Assembly: GCA_910583545.1 (NCBI GenBank)
Contig: CAJTXM010000007.1
Coordinates: 1-64,000, forward strand
DNA: 64,000 bases
From: an uncultured Christensenella sp.
Lineage (GTDB): Bacteria; Bacillota; Clostridia; Christensenellales; Borkfalkiaceae
Direction: 5' to 3'
In this document: positions 23,562 through 30,320 of the stretch, piece by piece
Position numbering within the stretch: the first letter of the stretch is position 1
How the letters are laid out: each line of letters opens with the position of its first letter
Program-made: the position numbers and the translations under genes
Notes under the pieces: model-generated
Database searches by the model: none
What the model was told of the DNA's origin: nothing
What the model saw: only the letters and a program-made list of their open reading frames with translations

Positions 23562-24401
23562 TTAAACTTCGTTCCAGGTATTTTCAATAAAGCGTATGCA
23601 GGGAACAATGTCGTCGCCTGTGGTACCCTCTAAAACGAGAACGGCGTCTTTATCGTAAGCCTTTATACGGCTGAGTATCTCCTTGAAGTCGAACATTCCT
23701 TTTCCGGGGGCAACCTGTTTAAGCTTTCCGTCCTTAAACACACAGTCCTTGATATGGAAAATACGGATAAGCCCGTTGAAAGTCTTTAATCCTTCGTCTA
23801 AAATTTCAAGATAATTTCTGTAATTTTCCGCATCGAGGTAGTTGTAGATATCGAAGATAATTCTTACGTTGTCCCGACCGATTGCATCGTACGCGCGTTT
23901 AAGCGTTTGCACGTTCCAGCAAACGTGACCCGCGGCGCCCTCGATTCCGACGTATGCGCCTACTTCTTGTGCATAAAGCGCAAGTTCTTTAAACGTTGAA
24001 ATTACAGTCTGCAACGCTTCTTCGGTGCGGTTGAGCGGATGATAAGTCCACTTATCGTCGTTGAAGCTGCCCGTTTCGGAGCCGACGATATCACAGCCTA
24101 ATTCGTGCGCGTAAGTCAGATACTCTTTGAAAACCTGTTTGCACCTTGCGACCTTTTCTTTATCGGAGTGAACGGGGTTGAAGTATGCGCCGATGAGCGG
24201 AATAGAAATTCCCGCCATATTGAAAACGCCGCCTATAATTTCGGCTTTCTGCCAGTCAATTCCGTCGGGAGCGTACTTTACCTCGTCAAGGAATTTATAC
24301 GCTACCAGCTGAACTGCGGAAATACCGCATTTATTACATTTTTCAACGGCTTTATCAAGTCCCTTAACGCCCAAATCGTGCGTACGGAAAGCAATTTTCA
24401 A
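23562..24401 (-). CDS. Sugar phosphate isomerase/epimerase-like TIM-barrel protein
   Basis: The 279-residue protein belongs to the xylose-isomerase-like TIM-barrel (AP endonuclease 2) superfamily. Metal-ligand positions fit GIEGAAGHV (Glu), IIFDIYNYLD (Asp), IRIFHIKDCVF (His/Asp) and VLVLEGTTGDD (Glu). These enzymes interconvert keto- and aldoses or epimerise them; the substrate cannot be read from sequence. Its position between kdgK and kduI points to a uronate or deoxy-keto-uronate, perhaps filling a role tied to the missing KduD step, but that is speculation. Confidence 0.8.
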   Translation of the reverse strand: MKIAFRTHDLGVKGLDKAVEKCNKCGISAVQLVAYKFLDEVKYAPDGIDWQKAEIIGGVFNMAGISIPLIGAYFNPVHSDKEKVARCKQVFKEYLTYAHELGCDIVGSETGSFNDDKWTYHPLNRTEEALQTVISTFKELALYAQEVGAYVGIEGAAGHVCWNVQTLKRAYDAIGRDNVRIIFDIYNYLDAENYRNYLEILDEGLKTFNGLIRIFHIKDCVFKDGKLKQVAPGKGMFDFKEILSRIKAYDKDAVLVLEGTTGDDIVPCIRFIENTWNEV

Positions 24402-24448
24402 TTTATACCTCTTTATAGTAATTACACCTTTCTGTTTTTACAGATAAT

Positions 24449-24570
24449 AAAACTGCATAGATGCAAGCAGAGCAAGGCGCGCGAGGAAAACCCGAAAGAG
24501 TTTACATAGACGTAAATGACTGAGGGTTCCCACAGCGCAACACAGCTATGCGCCGCATATATGCTGTTTA
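24449..24570 (-). repeat. Dispersed palindromic element, copy R3 (after kdgK)
   Basis: Outer ends AAACTGCATAGATGC (24450-24464) and GCATATATGCTGTTT (24555-24569) are inverted with few mismatches. The inner stem is AACCC/GGGTT. The core is GAGTTTACATAGACGTAAAT. The right end TTTA includes the kdgK stop codon. Confidence 0.78.
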
Positions 24571-25599
24571 GCGCTGTACCCTACCCGAGCCGTCGCCGCC
24601 CGCAAGAGCCTCTACCTCTTTTCTCGAAACGAGGTTGAAGTCGCCGGGAATGGTGTGCTTCAATGCCGATGCGGCAACGCCGAATTCGAGAGCGGCTTTG
24701 AAATCTTTTCCGTCGAGGAAACCGGTTATTACGCCGCCTGCAAAGCTGTCGCCGCCGCCTACACGGTCAACGATAGGGCTGATGCGGTATTCCTTTGAAT
24801 GATAGAATTCCTTCGTTTCGGCGTTATATATGCAAGCCGACCAGCCGTTGTCCGAAGCGGAATGACTTACGCGGAGCGAGGAAATAGCATACTTAAAGCC
24901 TAAATCTTTGCACATTCTTTCGAAGATATCCTTGTAGCCCGCAAGCTCTAAGTCGCCCTGCGTTACGTCCGTCTTGCCGGGCTTGTAACCGAGTACGAGA
25001 TCTGCGTCCTCTTCGTTGCCGATACATACGTCGACGTATTTCATAAGCTTTGTCATAACTGATTTCGCCTTTTCGCTCGACCAGAGTTTTTTACGGAAAT
25101 TAAGGTCGACGGAAACTGTCACGCCGTGTTTTTTAGCGGCTTTGAGCGCCTCTTCCGTAAGCACGGCAGCCGCATCCGAAACAGCCGGTGTAATTCCCGT
25201 GAAGTGGAACCAGTCGGCGTCCTTGAAGATTGCGTCGAAGTCGAAATCTTTCTTCGTCGCGGTGGTAATCGAAGCGTGAGCTCTGTCGTAAACGACTTTC
25301 GAAGGACGCATAGACGCGCCCGTTTCGAGGAAGTATATGCCGAGCCTTTCTCCGCATCTTGCGATATGGCAGGTTTCCACGCCGTACTTTCTCAGCGCCG
25401 CCACTGCACATTCGCCGATTTCGTTATCGGGAACGGCGGTAACGAATTCGGCCTTGTGCCCGTAGTTCGCGCAGGACACAGCAACGTTAGCTTCGCCGCC
25501 GCCGTAGTTGATATCAAACTCGTCTGCCTGAATAAACTTTTCGTTGTTCGGCGTGGAAAGGCGGAGCATAATCTCGCCCATAGTTACAATCTTTTTCAT
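24568..25599 (-). CDS. kdgK: 2-keto-3-deoxygluconate kinase (PfkB family)
   Basis: The 343-residue sugar kinase phosphorylates KDG to KDPG. PfkB hallmarks are the N-terminal GGGEANVAVSCANYG and the C-terminal VDRVGGGDSFAGGVITGFL with the anion hole and catalytic Asp. The KDG-kinase group is supported by IYFLETGASMRPSKVVYDR and by the neighbouring kdgA. The ATG at 25597-25599 follows AGGAGAT; a 25-residue in-frame extension lacks family support. It follows kdgA and precedes the epimerase, with repeat R3 in between. Confidence 0.93.
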   Translation of the reverse strand: MKKIVTMGEIMLRLSTPNNEKFIQADEFDINYGGGEANVAVSCANYGHKAEFVTAVPDNEIGECAVAALRKYGVETCHIARCGERLGIYFLETGASMRPSKVVYDRAHASITTATKKDFDFDAIFKDADWFHFTGITPAVSDAAAVLTEEALKAAKKHGVTVSVDLNFRKKLWSSEKAKSVMTKLMKYVDVCIGNEEDADLVLGYKPGKTDVTQGDLELAGYKDIFERMCKDLGFKYAISSLRVSHSASDNGWSACIYNAETKEFYHSKEYRISPIVDRVGGGDSFAGGVITGFLDGKDFKAALEFGVAASALKHTIPGDFNLVSRKEVEALAGGDGSGRVQR

Positions 25600-25720
25600 T
25601 GTTACTTTATCTCCTAAAAATATTTTTTTAATTTTATTTACGGGCTTTGCGCAAAAGCGCCGTTTTGCCTGCACCGTTAATTATTAAAATTTTTCATACT
25701 GCGTATATCTGCAATATTTT

Positions 25721-26704
25721 TTATTTTTTCAATACCAGATGTACGGCGAAACCGCCGAACTCATGGTCAAGATACGCAACGTTCATAACGCCGTCTGCAT
25801 TGTATTTCTGAGAGCCCTCCATAACTTTATAGCCTCTTTTTTCAAGCTGATAGAGCGCACGCTTTACCGAGTTGGTGGCAATGGCGATATGCCCGTGCGT
25901 GCCGTGGAAGGGCTTTTTCATCATCTCCATATAAGTATGAGAAAATACCGAGCTGTTGCCGACCTTCTTTTCGAAGCCGAACGCCGCGTTAAACTCGTCG
26001 GCAACCGCCTCCGCCTCGTCCGCGTCCGCACAGTTCAGCCCGACGTGAACCATTTCGAAGCCGAGCATTTTATCGACGGCGGTACGGCAGAGCTTTGTTA
26101 TTCCTGCCCAGTCCCCGCTTTCCAGAAGCTTAGACGGAACTATCCAGCTGCCTCCGCAACAGACTATTTTGTTATACGAAAGATAAGTATTGAGGTTGTC
26201 TTCGGAAACTCCGCCCGTCGGCATAAAGCGCATTTGCGAATAGGGCGCGCACACCGCTTTGATGTAGGGAAGTCCGCCCGCCTGCTCGGCAGGGAAGAAT
26301 TTAACGAAGTCAAGCCCCAATTCCATTGCCTGCTCGATTTCGCTTGCCGACGACACCCCCGGCGCAAAGGGAATACCCTTGTCGAGGCAGTGCTTTACCA
26401 CCTTAGGATTTAAGCCGGGAGCCACGCAGAATTTTGCGCCCGCCTTGTACGCCGCATCCGCCTGTTCGGCGGAAAGCACCGTTCCCGCGCCTACGAGCAT
26501 ATCGGGAAAGGCTCTGACCATACGGCGGATGACCTCGTCCGCGCCCTTCGCCCTGAAAGTAACTTCCGCGCAGTTTATTCCGCCTTCACGAAGAGCCGAA
26601 GCAAGCTTTTCGGCGTTTTCCACCTTTTCAAGTTTGATAACGGGCACGATGCCTATATTATTCAGCTCGTCCGCAACCGTATTCATTTTTTCTTTAACGG
26701 TCAT
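25721..26704 (-). CDS. kdgA: KDPG aldolase fused to a VOC-like domain
   Basis: Residues 1-205 are a class I KDPG/KHG aldolase that splits KDPG to pyruvate and glyceraldehyde-3-phosphate. Glu in CAEVTFRA and the Schiff-base Lys in LDFVKFFPAEQAGG are present, as are GAGTVLSAEQADAA and MPTGGVSEDNL. Residues 218-327 add a second domain with the beta-alpha-beta-beta layout of the vicinal-oxygen-chelate (glyoxalase-like) fold: VHVGLNCADADEAEAVADEF, then GTHGHIAIATNSV and DHEFGGFAVHLVLKK. The role of this part is unknown; it could bind a metal or a uronate, or tune the aldolase. At 327 residues it is well over the usual ~210. It is the first gene of the uronate operon. Confidence 0.9.
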   Translation of the reverse strand: MTVKEKMNTVADELNNIGIVPVIKLEKVENAEKLASALREGGINCAEVTFRAKGADEVIRRMVRAFPDMLVGAGTVLSAEQADAAYKAGAKFCVAPGLNPKVVKHCLDKGIPFAPGVSSASEIEQAMELGLDFVKFFPAEQAGGLPYIKAVCAPYSQMRFMPTGGVSEDNLNTYLSYNKIVCCGGSWIVPSKLLESGDWAGITKLCRTAVDKMLGFEMVHVGLNCADADEAEAVADEFNAAFGFEKKVGNSSVFSHTYMEMMKKPFHGTHGHIAIATNSVKRALYQLEKRGYKVMEGSQKYNADGVMNVAYLDHEFGGFAVHLVLKK

Positions 26705-26736
26705 AAAATACCCCTTTTGAAAATTTTACCATTTAC

Positions 26737-26764
26737 ATTATAGTAAAACGGCCGTTCAAAGTCT
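26737..26764 (-). promoter_or_regulatory. Promoter and palindrome upstream of the kdgA operon
   Basis: Read leftward, TATAAT lies at 26742-26737, with TAGACT about 17 bp upstream as a weak -35. The perfect palindrome AACGGCCGTT (26747-26756) lies in the spacer and is a candidate operator. No matching regulator is encoded in the window. Confidence 0.5.
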
Positions 26765-26816
26765 ATTAAAAAAACGGATATATTTATACATTTTTCGGAT
26801 ATTAGAATATCAACTA

Positions 26817-26849
26817 TTTAAAAAGCGGACGGCTTTTGCCGCCCGCTCT
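26817..26849 (-). terminator. Terminator of the small lipoprotein operon
   Basis: Read leftward, AGCGGGCGGC and GCCGTCCGCT pair (one G-T) around AAAA, followed by TTTTT. It lies just after the stop of the broken gene at 26878-27483. Confidence 0.75.
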
Positions 26850-26877
26850 ATTGCTTTTTATGATATGAATTCTTCTC

Positions 26878-27483
26878 TTATCCTTGAAGAAATAATGCCA
26901 CCTGGTCACCTGTTGATTTTTTTACAAAGCCGCAGAATTTGCATTGCACGTATTGCCCCGGCGAATATAGGGGATTGGAATATGGACGCCAAAAATGTTT
27001 AACTTCTGCGCTCGCTCCGCACTTGCAATAAGCGGAATGTTTTTCTGCTGATACGGATTTACACCTTTCATTATAAGCGTGATTTAGTATTGAATAATTC
27101 TCGCATATACAATAAGCTTTATGCGTATCGGCGTTGATTTTTTCATATTTACAATTATAATTATGCTCAGTATGTTTATATGTAACAATTTTATCGCTGC
27201 AATAGCAGTAATAATCAGATTATCCGCAAGAACCTTTATAATTATATCCGAAATTTTCCGTAAGATTTTCAAAATATGCTTCGAGATACGTATTATAAGT
27301 TGTATTAGTCGCATAAGCAGTGGGAGTATTTTGCGGCACATTTTCTTCTCCGGAACAACCGAATAAATGTTCATGCGTTTCAGCGCTTGCGTTACGCGTA
27401 AAAATAAAACTGAAAACACCGTACGACAATAAAAGCGCAATTACGTAAATAATGGCAACCGTCAAACTTTTCTTGATTTTCAT
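26878..27483 (-). pseudogene. Cys/His-repeat membrane-anchored protein broken by an in-frame TAA
   Basis: Frame 27483 to 27223 encodes 87 residues: a signal anchor (LTVAIIYVIALLLSYGVF) and a Thr/Asn-rich stretch ending YNYKGSCG. A TAA at 27222-27220 then interrupts. The same frame continues without another stop to 26878, encoding repeated motifs of the type 'H.aYC.C......H.......C' (SDYYCYCSDKIVTYKHTEH, HKAYCICENYSILNHAYNER, HSAYCKCGASAEVKHFW). These look like the short His/Cys-containing surface repeats seen in clostridial extracellular proteins. The single stop, without frameshift, suggests a recent nonsense mutation, a sequencing error or, less likely, readthrough. It overlaps the upstream lipoprotein gene by 4 bases. 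Confidence 0.65.
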
Positions 27484-28163
27484 AATTCATCTCCGTAAAT
27501 TAAATTTGTTTTAAAATAATTTTCAAGCCACTCCTGCGACACGAAAACCCGATTGTAAAAATAGCACGTAGCAAAACATTCTTCCCCTGAATAGACGTTT
27601 ATATATTTGTCATAAACAACATCCCCTTCTAATTTGCCGAACTCAAACGTTAGCTCGCTTGTATCTGTTTTTTCATGCGGCTTAATAAATATCTCAATGT
27701 AAACCGAAACCGGTTTCCAACCCAGATAACCTTTTTTATCCGGGTCAGCGCAACCGAGTTCCTCATCGTAATAGTCAATCAGTTCACGAACAACAATCTC
27801 ATTCGATTGTTTATTTTTAAAATAAGCGTAGCCGTATCTATCATATGGCGGCAATGCGGATAAACTCTCACCAGATACATTTAAAAGAAACAATTTATTT
27901 CCTTTTAAATTTTGAACGTAATATTCAGAAAAATCTTTATAATAATCAAACCACTTTATCGGTTCGTAGCCCTTTAAAGTCCAACCCGGAGCCGTTTTGT
28001 CCCACTCTTTGTCGGGATTTTCATACCGCTCTGTTTCATAATTTAAAACCGGCTTTTCCGCTGTGTAATTTATATCGTCTAATGCCTTTTCTTCGCATCC
28101 AACGAACGCGAAACAGCAAACAAGCATTAAAACAGTTAAACATAAGCATAATATCTTTTTCAT
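27480..28163 (-). CDS. Small lipoprotein, tandem paralogue 2
   Basis: The 227-residue protein has a lipoprotein signal (MKKILCLCLTVLMLVCCFAF, lipobox FVGC) and a mature part of about 200 residues rich in Tyr, Glu and Lys. No known domain was recognised. It is a clear paralogue of the upstream gene: signal peptides are almost identical, and KYINV/FATCYFYNRVFVSQEWLEN and the end KTNLIYGDEL match. The conserved final codons encode TACGGAGATGA, so the ribosome site of the next gene lies within this gene's C-terminal codons, and the start overlaps the stop by 4 bases. It is probably an exported surface protein of unknown role. Confidence 0.75.
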   Translation of the reverse strand: MKKILCLCLTVLMLVCCFAFVGCEEKALDDINYTAEKPVLNYETERYENPDKEWDKTAPGWTLKGYEPIKWFDYYKDFSEYYVQNLKGNKLFLLNVSGESLSALPPYDRYGYAYFKNKQSNEIVVRELIDYYDEELGCADPDKKGYLGWKPVSVYIEIFIKPHEKTDTSELTFEFGKLEGDVVYDKYINVYSGEECFATCYFYNRVFVSQEWLENYFKTNLIYGDEL

Positions 28164-28852
28164 AAATCATCTCCGTAAATTAAATTTGTTTTTAAATAAT
28201 TTTCATACCATTCCTGAGGTATGTTAACATGATTACTAAAATAACAGGTTGCAAAACATTTTTCATCTAAAAAAATATTTATATACTTGTTTATTATTCC
28301 GTTAGCCATAGTATATTTACCAAATTCAAACTTAAATTCTGATTCAATCTTTTTTATTGGTTTTATGAAAAAAACAAAACTTACTGTTATATGAATTCCC
28401 GTAGCCTTATCTCCATAATCCTTAGTTCCGAGTTCTTCATCGTAAATTGCATAGTGTTCGGCTAATAACAATTCTTCCCCGTCCCTTTCCTTGTAAAAGT
28501 CAAAATAATGTTCAGAAGTCAATAAAAACCCGTACATAGGATAACCGCAACGCATAAGATAAAAATTTTCGCCTTTCATATTATTAGAATAATATTCAGA
28601 TAAATCTTCGAATTTATTAAAATCTGTTGCTTGCTCGTATATGCTTGAATTTTGGCGGTCCTTAAATAATAATATCGTTTCTGTTTTTCCGGTTGTTTCA
28701 TTGTCTTTATATTCTCTGTCAGACACAAAATCAATTATAGGTCTTTCTGCCGTGTAATTAATATTTTCAACTTCTTCCTTATCACAACCGACAAAACCGA
28801 AACAGCAAACAAGCATTAAAACGGTTAAGCATAAGCATAATAATTTCTTCAT
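28160..28852 (-). CDS. Small lipoprotein, tandem paralogue 1
   Basis: This 230-residue protein has the signal MKKLLCLCLTVLMLVCCFGF with lipobox FVGC, then NINYTAERPIIDF, shared with its neighbour. The C-terminal third (KYINIFLDEKCFATCYFSN, then YLKTNLIYGDDL) is the best conserved part of the pair. No family was recognised. GAGGTG precedes the ATG, and a consensus promoter lies directly upstream, so it is the first gene of a three-gene operon. Its AT content is higher than that of the flanking metabolic genes, which fits an accessory locus. Confidence 0.75.
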   Translation of the reverse strand: MKKLLCLCLTVLMLVCCFGFVGCDKEEVENINYTAERPIIDFVSDREYKDNETTGKTETILLFKDRQNSSIYEQATDFNKFEDLSEYYSNNMKGENFYLMRCGYPMYGFLLTSEHYFDFYKERDGEELLLAEHYAIYDEELGTKDYGDKATGIHITVSFVFFIKPIKKIESEFKFEFGKYTMANGIINKYINIFLDEKCFATCYFSNHVNIPQEWYENYLKTNLIYGDDL

Positions 28853-28868
28853 AAAACACCTCTTTTAT

Positions 28869-28897
28869 ATAATATATGAAAATCGTTTATTTGTCAA
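28869..28897 (-). promoter_or_regulatory. Promoter of the lipoprotein operon
   Basis: Read leftward, TTGACA (28897-28892) and TATTAT (28874-28869) are 17 bp apart, just before the 28852 start. Confidence 0.75.
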
Positions 28898-28904
28898 TAT
28901 AGCA

Positions 28905-28934
28905 AAAAACAAGGCGTTTAAACGCCTTGTTTTT
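28905..28934. terminator. Bidirectional terminator
   Basis: AAAAACAAGGCG and CGCCTTGTTTTT pair around TTTAAA. It ends the 54-residue gene and lies just upstream of the lipoprotein promoter. Confidence 0.75.
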
Positions 28935-29097
28935 AAAGGAAGAGTTTATATTCTTTTAAAAGTCTGATATGCAGTATGATATCGTCGAGCGTGCGCTCGG
29001 GAGTTTTTAATATTTCGTCAAGTTCGGCAAGCTGACGCTCGATTTCGCTTTTGCGGTCGGTTGCCGAAAGGTAGGTCTGTTCAATGTTGATTTTCAT
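28933..29097 (-). CDS. Small helical hypothetical protein (54 residues)
   Basis: Read leftward from the ATG at 29097, an open frame encodes MKINIEQTYLSATDRKSEI and continues to LLKEYKLFL before TAA at 28935-28933. AAAGGGTG lies 6 bases before the ATG, a possible promoter is upstream, and a terminator follows at once, so this compact unit looks like a real gene. The protein is predicted to be mainly helical and charged (ERQLAELDEILKTPERTLDD), with no membrane span. The family is not known. A palindrome TGCGTATGATACGCA (29113-29127) in the leader may be an operator. Confidence 0.6.
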   Translation of the reverse strand: MKINIEQTYLSATDRKSEIERQLAELDEILKTPERTLDDIILHIRLLKEYKLFL

Positions 29098-29318
29098 TTT
29101 TTCACCCTTTAATGCGTATGATACGCACCCCGTAATTTTTATATATACATATTATCACTAAAATCACGAAAAATCAAAAACTTTGTCGAAAAAATTACGC
29201 TGTCGTCAAAAATAGAAGATTTTCGACATTATTCGACAGACTTTACGCCGAACAAAATAAAAAGAGTTTATAAATTCACAAAAAGCAGAACCGATTCGCC
29301 GTACTGCCGCCGTTTAAA
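29098..29318. other. Intergenic stretch, upstream region of the small helical gene
   Basis: It holds the palindrome at 29113-29127 and, read leftward, TTGATT and TAATAT 17 bp apart near 29175-29150, a possible promoter. The rest is AT-rich without a readable gene. Confidence 0.4.
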
Positions 29319-30269
29319 TCAGTAATACGTCGCCACTATATCCTCGGGAGGATCGCTTTTTTCCAGCTTTTCCGCATACAGAACAGGTCCCTGCGAGCGG
29401 TAAACCGAATTGTATTCGTATTTAACCTTTGCCGTAACCGTGAGCCAGTCGCGCGTACTTACTCCGTCCGAAAGATTATTGCAGTTGACGGCGAAACCGT
29501 CGTAGGCGATGTCCGCTTCGCAACAGGTCATAATGTGCCTGCCGAGGACGATATGGCCTTTCGGAACTTTTTTCGAGACAGCCGCCATTCCCTTGAAACG
29601 AACGGTTTTATTGACGTAATTTTTTACGTTTTCAGCCATATCACGGTAGAACCAGGCAAAATCCCTGTCGCCGATCTCTATTACGGGCGCGTTGATATCG
29701 TAGGGAAGGGGGTCTTCGATATCGTCGAATTCAGCTTTACCCCCTATATACTCGTAGACGATATCCGGTCGGCGGGAAATTCCCCTTACTATTTTATGGA
29801 ACTCCTGCTTTTCAAACTCGCCCTTGAAGCGGTTGAAAACCACCATCTGCGTCATCTGAATTTTATCGAACACGAGCTGACGCATATTCGCATTATAACT
29901 GAGAAATGAATTAGCGTCGAAGAAGGTCATCATCTGATTGATTACCCAGTTCTCCGGCATAGCGTCGAAAAACTGCTGTAACAGCCAGGTACCGTTGTAC
30001 TCGACTATTACTCTCTGCGCTTTGTATTTTTCGGTAATTGCGTTCAGATTCTCTTCCGTCAGCTCCGACGCATTTTCAAGCGTGACGACAGCGACCTTTC
30101 CGACTCCGAATTTTTCGGGAGAGTACTCTTCTTCACCCTCTTCGCAGATAAGAAGAACGGTATTTTCGCCGTTTTCCATACGCGGATCTTCGAGCGTTTC
30201 CTGTATAAATTTCGTCTTCCCCGATTCTAAAAAACCGAGAAAAAGATAGACGGATACTTCCTGTTGCAT
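29319..30269 (-). CDS. CobW-like GTPase with C-terminal DUF1980-like domain
   Basis: The 316-residue protein begins with a P-loop of CobW/P47K type (LFLGFLESGKTKFIQETLED; about residues 8-27) and keeps the G-domain outline to about residue 190. It lacks the CxCC metal motif of standard members. The last ~100 residues resemble the DUF1980/TIGR03943 domain: HIVLGRHIMTCCEADIAYDG has the characteristic 'f.l.R..itCC.aDa...G' with two Cys and one Asp. DUF1980 proteins usually sit next to CobW proteins and a permease in metal-homeostasis loci, so a fusion is noteworthy. It lies directly downstream of a canonical CobW gene, and the short element R7 separates them. A role in zinc or other metal handling is inferred. 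Confidence 0.7.
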   Translation of the reverse strand: MQQEVSVYLFLGFLESGKTKFIQETLEDPRMENGENTVLLICEEGEEEYSPEKFGVGKVAVVTLENASELTEENLNAITEKYKAQRVIVEYNGTWLLQQFFDAMPENWVINQMMTFFDANSFLSYNANMRQLVFDKIQMTQMVVFNRFKGEFEKQEFHKIVRGISRRPDIVYEYIGGKAEFDDIEDPLPYDINAPVIEIGDRDFAWFYRDMAENVKNYVNKTVRFKGMAAVSKKVPKGHIVLGRHIMTCCEADIAYDGFAVNCNNLSDGVSTRDWLTVTAKVKYEYNSVYRSQGPVLYAEKLEKSDPPEDIVATYY

Positions 30270-30286
30270 ATTACCACCTTATTTTT

Positions 30287-30320
30287 TAAATTGCAGAGAT
30301 GCGAGCGATACGCAATTTTA
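30287..30320 (-). repeat. Short derivative of the palindromic element, copy R7
   Basis: TAAATTGC (30287-30294) and GCAATTTTA (30312-30320) are the outer ends, and GAGATGCGAGC between them matches the left-end consensus. The internal part is deleted. The right end supplies the stop codon of the CobW gene. Confidence 0.55.

Noticed and set aside
27084..27440. Ile/Leu-rich leftward open frame overlapping the broken Cys/His gene
   Set aside because: The other frame gives a signal anchor and conserved Cys/His repeats in step across the stop; this one is a low-complexity shadow.
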